From DAHUYF01 sp035553515 (GTDB lineage Bacteria; Pseudomonadota; Alphaproteobacteria; ATCC43930; CGMCC-115725), in the NCBI GenBank assembly GCA_035553515.1, contig DATNDG010000009.1, positions 1 through 7,832 of the forward strand: DNA of 7,832 bases, read 5' to 3'. Position numbers and translations under genes: made by a program. Every line of letters starts with the position of its first letter. Position 1 is the first letter of the stretch. Below are positions 1 through 7,171 of this stretch, one piece after another. Under the pieces are notes generated by a model that searched no databases, was not told the origin of the DNA, and was given only the letters and a program-made list of their open reading frames with translations.

Positions 1-400
1 CCTGCGCCTCGCCATGAGCGTCGATCCCGTCCTGCATCCGCTCTGGACCCGCCTCTTTCCCAATGCCGAGATCGTCATGGTGCCGGATTACCGGACGCCG
101 CCGGATTTCTCAAAGGTCGACGCGGCAATCTGGACGCTCGAGCAGGCTGCGGCGCTCGCCCGCTCGAATCCCGGCATCACCGCGGTGGTCCCGCAGGGCG
201 TCAGCAACCCATTCCTGCTGACCTATCTGATGCCGCCGGATTCAGAGGTGATGGTTCACTTCGTCAACTACTGGCTCGAGCTGCGGCGCGCGGACGGGAT
301 GCGGCAGCGCGAAATCGATTACTGGCTCCTCGGGCGGCCGCGCGCCGCGACTACACCGCGTTGGAGTATTCTGCGCAACGTTCTGCATTGGCAGAGCTGA
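1..400 (+). CDS. C-terminal part of a probable solute-binding (SBP_bac_3-like) protein or domain, 5' end outside window
   Basis: The reading frame is open from the left edge (frame starting at base 2) to a TGA at 398-400. The ATG at 14 has no Shine-Dalgarno sequence and lies mid-frame, so it is probably internal and the gene starts upstream. The visible 132 or so residues are soluble, with no membrane helix. They read like the last lobe of a family-3 extracellular solute-binding fold: a stretch around 'VDAAIWTLEQAAALAR' (a region that in these proteins often assesses the bound state), then 'FLLTYLMPPDSEV', then the typical closing helix 'FVNYWLELRRADGMRQ' and 'YWLLGRP'. Such proteins bind amino acids or small organic acids in the periplasm for an uptake system. 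The tail 'RWSILRNVLHWQS' extends past the usual end. I suspect, without being able to confirm it, that this could be the C-terminal binding domain of a larger transporter fusion, for example with a dicarboxylate symporter. The ligand cannot be told from this fragment. Confidence 0.55.
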   Translation, partial: LRLAMSVDPVLHPLWTRLFPNAEIVMVPDYRTPPDFSKVDAAIWTLEQAAALARSNPGITAVVPQGVSNPFLLTYLMPPDSEVMVHFVNYWLELRRADGMRQREIDYWLLGRPRAATTPRWSILRNVLHWQS

Positions 401-492
401 CGGCAGAACTGACCGCGAACGCGCCCCTACTGTTTGAACCGGGATGCCGCGGCGTCGTTCCGCTACGTCCGGAGCCCTGGGCTTTCCGCTCC

Positions 493-545
493 TGTGACCT
501 CGATCACAAGCCTCGCCACCATCCTTCGCTAGCGTAATCGGGCGG
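493..545 (+). promoter_or_regulatory. CRP/FNR-type operator with putative -10 element upstream of the FAD oxidoreductase
   Basis: Bases 493-508 read TGTGA-N6-TCACA, a perfect two-arm match to the core of the cAMP receptor protein consensus; the inner bases (CCTCGA) also match the E. coli consensus at four of six positions. A possible -10 element, CGTAAT (4 of 6 to TATAAT), lies at 533-538, with no recognisable -35 hexamer at the proper distance (around 510-515). The operator centre (500.5) is then about 42-45 bases upstream of the predicted transcription start. That is the geometry of a class II CRP-activated promoter, in which a poor -35 is expected. The operator is seen directly. The promoter and the regulator are inferred; other Crp/Fnr family members of alphaproteobacteria recognise related sites. 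Confidence 0.55.
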
Positions 546-636
546 CGGCTTCGCCGGCTGCCTCTGCGAGTCCAGGCTTGCGATCCCGCCTTGGTGCAGG
601 CGCAAGGCCCCCTTCGACATCGAGAGGAGATCTTCC

Positions 637-2058
637 ATGACGGTCGTCGAATCGAGCCCGCCATCGTCGCGTACACGCGTCGATGCCAAGGTTCTGGAGA
701 TGCTGCGCTCCGGTCTGCGCGGTCTGGCCTGCGTCAAAGGCGATAGCGGCTATGACGAGGCGCGTTCGATCTGGAACGCGATGATCGATCGCTCGCCGGA
801 TCTGGTCGTTCGCTGCGCGGGAGCCGCGGACGTCATACGGGCGGTTCGGTTTGCCGTGGATAACGATCTCGCCATCTCCATCCGCGGCGGTGGTCACAAC
901 ATCGCCGGCAGCGCGGTCGGTGAGGGTGGTCTCCTGATCGATCTCTCGCCGATGAAGTCGGTGCGGGTCGATCCCAAGGCCCGGCGCGCCTGGGTCGGTC
1001 CCGGCGCAACGCTCGCCGATCTCGACCGCGAGACGCAGGCCTTCGGCCTCGCCGTGCCGACGGGCATCAACTCGACCACCGGCATTGCCGGGCTGACGCT
1101 GGGCGGCGGCTTCGGCTGGTTGACGCGCGCCCTGGGCATGACCATCGACAATCTGCTGGCCGCCGATGTGGTGACCGCGAAGGGCGAGCTGGTTCACGCG
1201 GATGACCGCGAGAACCCGGACCTCTTCTGGGCCATTCGCGGCGGCGGCGGCAATTTCGGCGTGGTCACCTCTTTCGAGTTCCGCCTGCACCCGGTCGGGC
1301 CCGAGGTGTTCTCCGGCCTGATCGTCCACCCCTTCGCGCGCGCGGCAGAGCTGCTCAGGGGCTATCGCCGCGTCGCCGCCGAGGCGCCGGACGCCCTGAC
1401 CATCTGGTCGGTGATGCGCAAGGCCCCGCCGCTCCCCTTTATTCCCGAAGCGTGGCACGGGCGCGAGGTGCTCATCTTTGCGGCCTGCTTCGCCGGATCG
1501 GTGGCAGAGGGCGAGAAGGCGGCGGCGCCGCTGCGGCGCTTGGGCGAACCGATTGCCGATGTCCTGGGGCCACACCCCTTCGTCGCCTGGCAATCCGGCT
1601 TCGATCCACTGCTCACGCCCGGAGCGCGCAACTACTGGAAGTCGCATGATTTCGCGCAGCTCTCCGACGATGCCATCGGCGTGGTCGTCGACGCGGTGAG
1701 CCGGCTGCCGGGACCGGAATGCGAGGTGTTCCTCGCGCAGGTGGGCGGGGCGATGAGCCGCGTCGCACCGGAGGCCACCGCCTATCCGCACCGCGGCGCG
1801 CATTTCATCATGAATGTGCATACCCGCTGGCGCGAGCCTGCCCAGGACCGCGCCTGTATCGCCTGGGCACGCGAGCTCTTCCAGTCGGCCGCGCCCTTCG
1901 CAACCGGCGGTGCCTATGTCAACTTCATTCCGGCCGACGAGCCTGATCGCACCGCGCAGGTCTATGGCGGCAATTACCGTCGGCTCAGAGAGGTGAAGCG
2001 GCACTGGGATCCGCAGAACCGGTTCCGGCTCAACCAGAACATCAGCCCGGCCGGCTGA
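637..2058 (+). CDS. FAD-binding oxidoreductase, berberine bridge enzyme-like (FAD_binding_4 + BBE)
   Basis: A complete 473-residue flavoprotein oxidase or dehydrogenase of the VAO/PCMH superfamily. The FAD-binding half spans roughly residues 50-220. It has 'RGGGHN' at 83-88, whose His87 is the expected site of 8-alpha-histidyl covalent FAD attachment. It also has a second glycine-rich stretch around 143-160 ('TTGIAGLTLGGGFGW') and 'FWAIRGGGGNFGVV' at 197-210. The substrate half follows, and the BBE domain closes the protein with 'YVNF', 'YGGNY' (443-447) and 'WDPQNRF' (457-463). At the position where bicovalent family members carry the cysteinyl-FAD residue, this protein has Asn145, so a single covalent link is expected. 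There is no signal peptide, so it should be cytoplasmic. The start is set by a GAGGAG ribosome-binding site at 624-629, seven bases before the ATG. Relatives oxidise alcohols, sugars or secondary metabolites; the substrate cannot be predicted. It appears to be a single-gene unit, possibly CRP-controlled, and its 3' end overlaps the convergent alkB-like gene. Confidence 0.9.
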   Translation: MTVVESSPPSSRTRVDAKVLEMLRSGLRGLACVKGDSGYDEARSIWNAMIDRSPDLVVRCAGAADVIRAVRFAVDNDLAISIRGGGHNIAGSAVGEGGLLIDLSPMKSVRVDPKARRAWVGPGATLADLDRETQAFGLAVPTGINSTTGIAGLTLGGGFGWLTRALGMTIDNLLAADVVTAKGELVHADDRENPDLFWAIRGGGGNFGVVTSFEFRLHPVGPEVFSGLIVHPFARAAELLRGYRRVAAEAPDALTIWSVMRKAPPLPFIPEAWHGREVLIFAACFAGSVAEGEKAAAPLRRLGEPIADVLGPHPFVAWQSGFDPLLTPGARNYWKSHDFAQLSDDAIGVVVDAVSRLPGPECEVFLAQVGGAMSRVAPEATAYPHRGAHFIMNVHTRWREPAQDRACIAWARELFQSAAPFATGGAYVNFIPADEPDRTAQVYGGNYRRLREVKRHWDPQNRFRLNQNISPAG

Positions 2059-2677
2059 CGCCGCCGGAACCCGCCGCATCGGAACCGGGGCCGGCGGCGA
2101 AGTTGCGAAACGTCACGGAGTAGCGCAGCCGGTCCACCGGCGGGATGCTGTGCTCCCACTCGCGCCGCGCCGGACCGCGCAGCAGATAGACCGAGCGGGC
2201 GCGCAGCTCCTGCGCGGCCCGCTCCCATGTCATGCCTGCCGGGCGGCGCCGAAAGCGAAGCCGAGCGGCCGACAGAAAGGATACCGCGATCACATCCTCG
2301 AACATCGCCTTGTCGCGGTGCCAGCCGATGCCCGCGCCGGGCGCGTATTCGGTCACCAGCACCTGCTGCAAACCCGTTGCCGAAACGCCGGCGAAGCCGG
2401 CCGCCGCGCCGCGCAGCGCCAGCAGGAAAGGCGGAATCGGCGCGCTCTCTTCGAGCCGCGCCGCGCCATAATCGTAGCGCCAGCCGAAGGAGACGATGCG
2501 GCGCTTGCCGAGATAGCCGTGGAAATCGAACGGGCGGAACGGCAAATCGGCGAAACGCTCGACCAGCGCCTGCTCCTCGGCCGGCGAGATCAACCCGTCG
2601 CGATAGGCAAAGCCTGGGGGACACGCCGCTTCAGGCGCGAAGAGCACGCCTTGGGGGCGAGCCGTTCCTCGTCGCAT
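2042..2677 (-). CDS. AlkB-like 2-oxoglutarate- and Fe(II)-dependent dioxygenase
   Basis: A 211-residue protein with the AlkB-type double-stranded beta-helix fold (2OG-FeII_Oxy_2). Such enzymes use 2-oxoglutarate, O2 and iron to strip alkyl groups oxidatively from N1-methyladenine- or N3-methylcytosine-type lesions in DNA or RNA. The iron triad is visible: His120 and Asp122 in 'GIGWHRDK', and His176 in 'WEHSIPP'. Arg185 and Arg191 lie in 'RYSVTFR', which matches the 2-oxoglutarate-binding RxxxxxR of E. coli AlkB. 'VLVTEYAPGAGIGWH' (106-120) is the usual strand leading to the metal site. The frame stays open upstream to an ATG at 2824. I chose the ATG at 2677 because a near-perfect AAGGAGG sits six bases before it and because the extra 49 residues would be low-complexity Arg/Ala sequence. 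It is divergent from lhr. The last residues after Arg191 (Gly/Ser/Ala-rich) are encoded opposite the 3' end of the oxidoreductase gene. It is not the closest E. coli AlkB type, so substrate preference is open. Confidence 0.9.
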   Translation of the reverse strand: MRRGTARPQGVLFAPEAACPPGFAYRDGLISPAEEQALVERFADLPFRPFDFHGYLGKRRIVSFGWRYDYGAARLEESAPIPPFLLALRGAAAGFAGVSATGLQQVLVTEYAPGAGIGWHRDKAMFEDVIAVSFLSAARLRFRRRPAGMTWERAAQELRARSVYLLRGPARREWEHSIPPVDRLRYSVTFRNFAAGPGSDAAGSGGVSRPG

Positions 2678-2683
2678 TGCCGC

Positions 2684-2690
2684 CCTCCTT
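2684..2690 (-). promoter_or_regulatory. Shine-Dalgarno sequence that fixes the alkB-like start
   Basis: On the minus strand this reads AAGGAGG, followed by a six-base spacer and the ATG at 2677-2675. It is the strongest ribosome-binding site in the window. It decides between this start and the longer frame that opens at 2824. Confidence 0.8.
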
Positions 2691-2735
2691 CGGTCCGGCT
2701 GGAGATGGGAAGCGCGGCGCCGGGCGCAAGCAGCG

Positions 2736-2754
2736 GCCGGGCGGATCGCCCGGC
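2736..2754. repeat. GC-rich inverted repeat (8-bp perfect stem, 3-base loop) in the alkB/lhr divergent gap
   Basis: GCCGGGCG at 2736-2743 is followed by GAT and then its exact reverse complement CGCCCGGC at 2747-2754. No T-run follows on either strand, so it does not look like an intrinsic terminator. If alkB is transcribed from the A+T-rich patch near 2793-2798, the hairpin would lie in its 5' leader, about 45 bases ahead of the ribosome-binding site. A structural or regulatory role is possible but unproven; inverted repeats of this kind are also common by chance in G+C-rich DNA. Confidence 0.5.
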
Positions 2755-2769
2755 GCGAACTCGCGGGGA

Positions 2770-2797
2770 TTGATTCGGCTTGCCGATACCCCATTAT
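2770..2797 (+). promoter_or_regulatory. Putative lhr promoter, possibly shared with divergent alkB
   Basis: TTGATT at 2770-2775 (four of six to TTGACA) and CATTAT at 2792-2797 (four of six to TATAAT) are separated by 16 bases. The predicted transcription start is near 2804, about 30 bases before the chosen lhr start. The same A+T island, read on the minus strand, gives AATAAT at 2798-2793 (five of six), which could be the -10 element for alkB, though without a good -35. This is the only A+T-rich patch in the 158-base gap. The match to consensus is modest and the assignment is inferred. Confidence 0.35.
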
Positions 2798-2835
2798 TCC
2801 GCTGGACTCCCTGTGATCGCACACGCACCGGCCCC

Positions 2836-5800
2836 GTGAAACTCGCCTCGCTCTTCCATCCCGCCGTCGCCGCCTGGTTCGAGCGGAGCTTCGCCGCGCC
2901 CACCCCCGCGCAGGAAGAGGCTTGGCCGGCGATCAAGGCCGGCGAGCATGTGCTCATCGCAGCGCCCACCGGCTCGGGCAAGACGCTCGCCGCCTTTCTC
3001 GCCGCGATCGACGCGCTGGTGCACCAGGGAATCGCCGGCGGTCTCGGGAACGAGACGCAGATCGTCTATGTCTCGCCGCTGAAGGCGCTGTCGAACGATA
3101 TTCGCAAGAACCTTGAGGTGCCACTCGCCGGCATCCGCGAAGAGCTCCGCGCGGCGGGCATGCCCGATGTCGAGATTTGCAGCTGGGTGCGTACCGGCGA
3201 CACGCCTTCGAGCGAGCGCGAACGCATGCGGCGCTCGCCGCCGCATATCCTCGTCACCACCCCCGAATCGCTTTACGTGCTGCTGGGATCCGAATCGGGC
3301 CGCGCCATGCTGGCAACGACGCGCACGGTGATCGTCGACGAGATCCACGCCGTGGCATCCAACAAGCGTGGCTCGCATCTGGCGCTTTCGCTGGAGCGGC
3401 TCGACGCGCTCTGCGGCCGCCGCCTGCCGCGCATCGGCCTTTCGGCGACGCAGAAGCCGATCGAAAGCGTGGCGCGTTTCCTGGTCGGCCTCGGCGTCGA
3501 GGGAGCGCCCCCCGCCTGCCGCATCATCGACACCGGCCATCGCCGCGCGCGCGACCTCGCCCTCGAGCTGCCGGCAGCGCCGCTTGAGGCGGTGATGTCG
3601 GGCGATGTCTGGAACTCGGTCTATGACCGCCTCGCCACACTCATCTCCGCGCACCGCACGACGCTGATCTTCGTCAATACGCGGCGGATGGCCGAGCGCG
3701 CGACGCGGGCGCTCTCCGAACGGCTCGGCGAGCGGCAGATCGCCGCACATCACGGCAGCCTCGCCAAGGAGCAGCGCCTCGACGCCGAGCAGCGCCTGAA
3801 GCAGGGCAAGCTCCGCGCGCTGGTGGCGACCGCCTCGCTCGAGCTCGGCATCGATATCGGCGATGTCGATCTCGTCTGCCAGCTTGGCTCGCCGCGCTCG
3901 ATCGCCGCCTTCCTGCAGCGCGTCGGCCGCTCCGGCCACGCGGTCGCCGGCACGCCCAAGGGCCGCCTCTTCCCGCTCTCGCGCGACGAACTCGTCGAAT
4001 GCGCGGCACTTATCGACAGCGTGCGCCGCGGCGAGCTCGACCGGCTCTCCATCCCCGAGCAGCCGCTCGACGTGCTGGCGCAGCAGATCGTCGCCGAAGC
4101 GGCGGCGCGCGATTGCGGCGAGGACGAGCTCTTTGCGCTCATCCGCCGCGCCTCGCCCTATCGCGATCTCTCGCGCGCGGATTTCGCCGCGGTGGCAGCG
4201 ATGCTGGCGGAAGGCTATGCCGGCCGGCGCGGCCGACGCGGCGCGCTCATCCATCACGATGCCGTCAACCACCGGATCCGCGGGCGGCGCGGCGCGCGGA
4301 TCACTGCGCTCACCTCGGGCGGCACCATTCCCGATACCGCCGATTACCAGGTGCTGCTCGAGCCGGAGAATCAGTTCATCGGCACGGTGAACGAAGATTT
4401 TGCCGTCGAGAGCCTCGCCGGTGACGTGTTCCAGCTCGGCAATGCCGCCTATCGCATCCAGCGCGTCGAGCGCGGCACCGTCCGCGTCGAGGACGCGGCC
4501 GGATCGCCGCCCAACATCCCGTTCTGGCTGGGCGAGGCGCCGGGTCGCTCCGACGAGCTGTCGCAATCGGTGTCGCGGCTGCGGGCCGCCGCTTCGACAC
4601 TGTTGCAGCAGGATCCGAGCGGCGAGGCGCTGCGCCGCTGGGCCGCCGAGGAGCTTGGCCTGGGGGATGCCGCTTCCCGCCAGCTTGCCGAATATCTGGC
4701 CGGGGCGCAGGCCGCACTCGGTCAGCTGCCAACCCAGGAGAGGCTCGTCTTCGAGCGCTTCTTCGACGAAGCGGGCGGCATGCAGCTCGTCATCCACTCG
4801 CCCTATGGCAGCCGCTTGAACCGCGCCTGGGGCCTCGCGCTGCGCAAGCGCTTCTGCCGCAAGTTCAATTTCGAGCTGCAGGCCGCCGCCACCGAGGACA
4901 ACATCGTGTTGTCGCTGACCACCGCGCACAGCTTCGATCTCACCGAGGTGGCGCGCTACCTCCATTCGGCGAGCGTGCGCCCGCTTCTGATCCAGGCCGT
5001 CCTCGATGCGCCGATGTTCAACGCGCGCTGGCGCTGGGCGGCGGCAGTGTCGCTGGCGCTGCCGCGCTTCCGCGGCGGCAAGAAGGTGCCGCCGCAGATC
5101 GCGCGGATGAATGCCGAGGATCTCGTCGCCGCCGTCTTCCCCGATCAGATCGCCTGCGCCGAGAACCTCGTCGGCGAGCGCGAGATCCCGGACCATCCGC
5201 TGGTGCGCCAGACGCTGACCGATTGCCTCGAGGACGCGATGGACGCGGTCGGGCTCGAGCATCTGCTGAAGCGGCTCAAGGCGGGCGAGATCGAGGTGGC
5301 GGCACGCGACCTCACCGAGCCCTCGCCGCTCGCGCTCGAGGTGCTGTCGGCACGACCTTACGCCTATCTCGACGACGCGCCGCTCGAGGAGCGCCGCACG
5401 CAAGCGGTGATGGCACGGCGCTGGCTCGCGCCGGAAGATGCCGCCGAGCTCGGCCGGCTCGACGCCGAGGCGATCGAGCGGGTGCGCCAGGAGGCCTGGC
5501 CAGAGCCCGCCAATGCCGACGAACTGCATGACGGGCTGGTCTGGCTCGGCTTTCTCACCGCCGAGGAGGTGGCGGCGCGGCCCGCCTGGCGCGACTTCCT
5601 GAAATCGCTGGCGCGCGAGCGCCGCGCCGCGCTCCTGGTCTCGCCGCGGGCGCGTCTCTGGGTCGCCGCCGAGCGCCTGCCGCAGCTCGAAGCGCTCTGG
5701 CCGGGCGCGCGGCTCGAGCCGGCAATCACCGCACCCGGCGAAGCGGAGGCCGAGGTCGCGCCCGACGCGGCGCTCGTCGAGATCCTGCGCGGCCGGCTCG

Positions 5801-7161
5801 AAGGGCTGGGCCCGGTGACCCAGCCTGTCCTGGCGGCGCCGCTCGGCCTCGGCGCGGCGGAGATCGCCGGGGCGCTTGCCGCGCTCGAAGGCGAAGGCTT
5901 CGCGATGCGCGGTCGCTTTACGCCCGGTATCGAAGAAGACGAGTGGTGCGAGCGCAGCCTGCTCGCCCGCATTCACCGCTATACGGTAAAGCGGCTGCGC
6001 GCCGAGATCGAGCCGGTGGCCGCGCGCGATTTCCTGCGCTTCCTCATGCGCTGGCAGAAGGTCGAAGCCGAGACGCGCGTTGAGGGGCCCGATGCACTCG
6101 AGGCAGTGATCTCGCAGCTCGAGGGCTTCGAGGCGCCGGCCGGCGCCTGGGAGACCGAGATCCTGCCGGCCCGCTTGCCGCGCTACGAGCCGGGATGGCT
6201 CGACGATCTCTGCCTCGCCGGCCGCGTCGCCTGGGCGCGGCTGCGCCCGCGCAGCCTCCGTCCGGAGGGCGAGCGCGGTCCGATGCCCGTGCGCACCACG
6301 CCGATCACCCTGCTGGTCCGCCGCAATCTGCCACATTGGGCGGCGCTCGCGCCGGCAACAGAGGCGCGCCCCGGCGGCGCGGCGGCGCAGGCGGCGCTCG
6401 ATTTCATCCGTGGCCATGGCGCCTCTTTCTTCGACGAGATCGTCGAAGACAGCGGGCTGCTGCGTCCGCAGGTCGAGGAGGCGCTGGCCGAGCTTGTAGC
6501 GCAGGGTCTCGTCGCTTCCGACAGCTTCGCCGGGCTCAGGGCGCTGCTGGTGCCGGCGGAGAAGCGCCGGATCATGAGCCAGCGCCGCCGCCGCAGTGTG
6601 GGTTTCGGCATGGAGGATGCGGGCCGCTGGGCGCTGGCGCGCCGCGCCCGGCCGAACGCTGCCCCGCCGCAGGCGGCGGCGGAAGCGACCGAGCATCTCG
6701 CGCGCACCTTGCTGCGGCGCTATGGCGTCGTCTTCTGGCGCCTGCTCGAACGCGAGGCCGCCTGGCTGCCGCCCTGGCGCGATCTGCTGCGTGTCTATCG
6801 CCGGCTCGAGGCGCGCGGCGAGATCCGCGGCGGCCGCTTCGTCGCGGGCTTCGCCGGCGAGCAGTTCGCCCTGCCGGAAGGGGTGGGATTGCTGCGCGAC
6901 GCGCGGCGCAAGCCCGATGACGGCGCGCTGCTGTCGCTCTCCGGCGCCGATCCGCTGAACCTCGTCGGCATCCTGACGCCGGGGGCGAAGCTCGCCGCGC
7001 TCACCGGAAACCGGCTTCTTTACCGCGACGGCCTGCCGCTCGCCTTCCTGAGCGGCGCCAAGGTCCAGTTTCTCGAGACGCTCGATGCCGGTAGCGAATG
7101 GGCCGTGCGCAAGGCGCTGCTGCGCGGTTCCGTGCCGCGCGTACTGGCGGACCTCTCCTAG
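2836..7161 (+). CDS. lhr: Full-length Lhr-type superfamily 2 DNA helicase
   Basis: A 1441-residue ATP-dependent 3'-5' helicase of the long Lhr type (E. coli Lhr is about 1540 residues), a cytoplasmic DNA-repair enzyme. Helicase motifs in order are Walker A 'APTGSGKT' (43-50, Lys49), Ia 'YVSPLKALSNDI' (78-89), Ib 'TTPESLYVLL' (141-150), the DEIH box (168-171), 'LSATQ' (202-206), IV 'LIFVNTRR' (277-284), V 'ATASLELGIDIGDVD' (331-345) and VI 'QRVGRSGH' (361-368). A winged-helix region (about 400-500), the segment with 'EPENQFIGTVNEDF' (near 511) and 'FWLGEAPGRS' (near 565), and the DEAD/H-associated domain follow. The core closes with the Lhr signature 'EPSPLALEVLSARPYAYLDDAPLEERR' around 828-856. 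Residues from about 860 to the end form the Lhr C-terminal domain, reported in E. coli to carry uracil-DNA glycosylase activity. The GTG start is chosen because 'LFHPAVAAWFERSF..PTPAQ' matches the expected N-terminus. It has no clear ribosome-binding site, and a TTG at 2770 is the main alternative. The frame stays open back to 2227, but that part is antisense to alkB. Confidence 0.95.
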   Translation: MKLASLFHPAVAAWFERSFAAPTPAQEEAWPAIKAGEHVLIAAPTGSGKTLAAFLAAIDALVHQGIAGGLGNETQIVYVSPLKALSNDIRKNLEVPLAGIREELRAAGMPDVEICSWVRTGDTPSSERERMRRSPPHILVTTPESLYVLLGSESGRAMLATTRTVIVDEIHAVASNKRGSHLALSLERLDALCGRRLPRIGLSATQKPIESVARFLVGLGVEGAPPACRIIDTGHRRARDLALELPAAPLEAVMSGDVWNSVYDRLATLISAHRTTLIFVNTRRMAERATRALSERLGERQIAAHHGSLAKEQRLDAEQRLKQGKLRALVATASLELGIDIGDVDLVCQLGSPRSIAAFLQRVGRSGHAVAGTPKGRLFPLSRDELVECAALIDSVRRGELDRLSIPEQPLDVLAQQIVAEAAARDCGEDELFALIRRASPYRDLSRADFAAVAAMLAEGYAGRRGRRGALIHHDAVNHRIRGRRGARITALTSGGTIPDTADYQVLLEPENQFIGTVNEDFAVESLAGDVFQLGNAAYRIQRVERGTVRVEDAAGSPPNIPFWLGEAPGRSDELSQSVSRLRAAASTLLQQDPSGEALRRWAAEELGLGDAASRQLAEYLAGAQAALGQLPTQERLVFERFFDEAGGMQLVIHSPYGSRLNRAWGLALRKRFCRKFNFELQAAATEDNIVLSLTTAHSFDLTEVARYLHSASVRPLLIQAVLDAPMFNARWRWAAAVSLALPRFRGGKKVPPQIARMNAEDLVAAVFPDQIACAENLVGEREIPDHPLVRQTLTDCLEDAMDAVGLEHLLKRLKAGEIEVAARDLTEPSPLALEVLSARPYAYLDDAPLEERRTQAVMARRWLAPEDAAELGRLDAEAIERVRQEAWPEPANADELHDGLVWLGFLTAEEVAARPAWRDFLKSLARERRAALLVSPRARLWVAAERLPQLEALWPGARLEPAITAPGEAEAEVAPDAALVEILRGRLEGLGPVTQPVLAAPLGLGAAEIAGALAALEGEGFAMRGRFTPGIEEDEWCERSLLARIHRYTVKRLRAEIEPVAARDFLRFLMRWQKVEAETRVEGPDALEAVISQLEGFEAPAGAWETEILPARLPRYEPGWLDDLCLAGRVAWARLRPRSLRPEGERGPMPVRTTPITLLVRRNLPHWAALAPATEARPGGAAAQAALDFIRGHGASFFDEIVEDSGLLRPQVEEALAELVAQGLVASDSFAGLRALLVPAEKRRIMSQRRRRSVGFGMEDAGRWALARRARPNAAPPQAAAEATEHLARTLLRRYGVVFWRLLEREAAWLPPWRDLLRVYRRLEARGEIRGGRFVAGFAGEQFALPEGVGLLRDARRKPDDGALLSLSGADPLNLVGILTPGAKLAALTGNRLLYRDGLPLAFLSGAKVQFLETLDAGSEWAVRKALLRGSVPRVLADLS

Positions 7162-7171
7162 GCGTCGGCCG

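Noticed and set aside
545..557. CGGC-TTC-GCCG hairpin in the gap before the oxidoreductase
   Set aside because: The stem is four base pairs and no T-run follows; such matches are expected by chance in DNA this rich in G and C.
529..2079. A 516-codon open frame opposite the FAD oxidoreductase gene
   Set aside because: The composition is that of a codon-bias shadow, while the plus strand carries unambiguous BBE-family motifs and a ribosome-binding site.
2678..2824. Upstream extension of the alkB-like gene to an ATG at 2824
   Set aside because: It would add 49 residues of low-complexity sequence and ignore the near-perfect ribosome-binding site before 2677. It would also leave almost no space for an lhr promoter.
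2227..2835. Extension of the lhr frame 203 codons upstream to an ATG at 2227
   Set aside because: The added part is Arg/Pro/Ala-rich, lies antisense to the alkB-like gene, and has no counterpart in Lhr proteins. The family-like N-terminus starts at about 2836.
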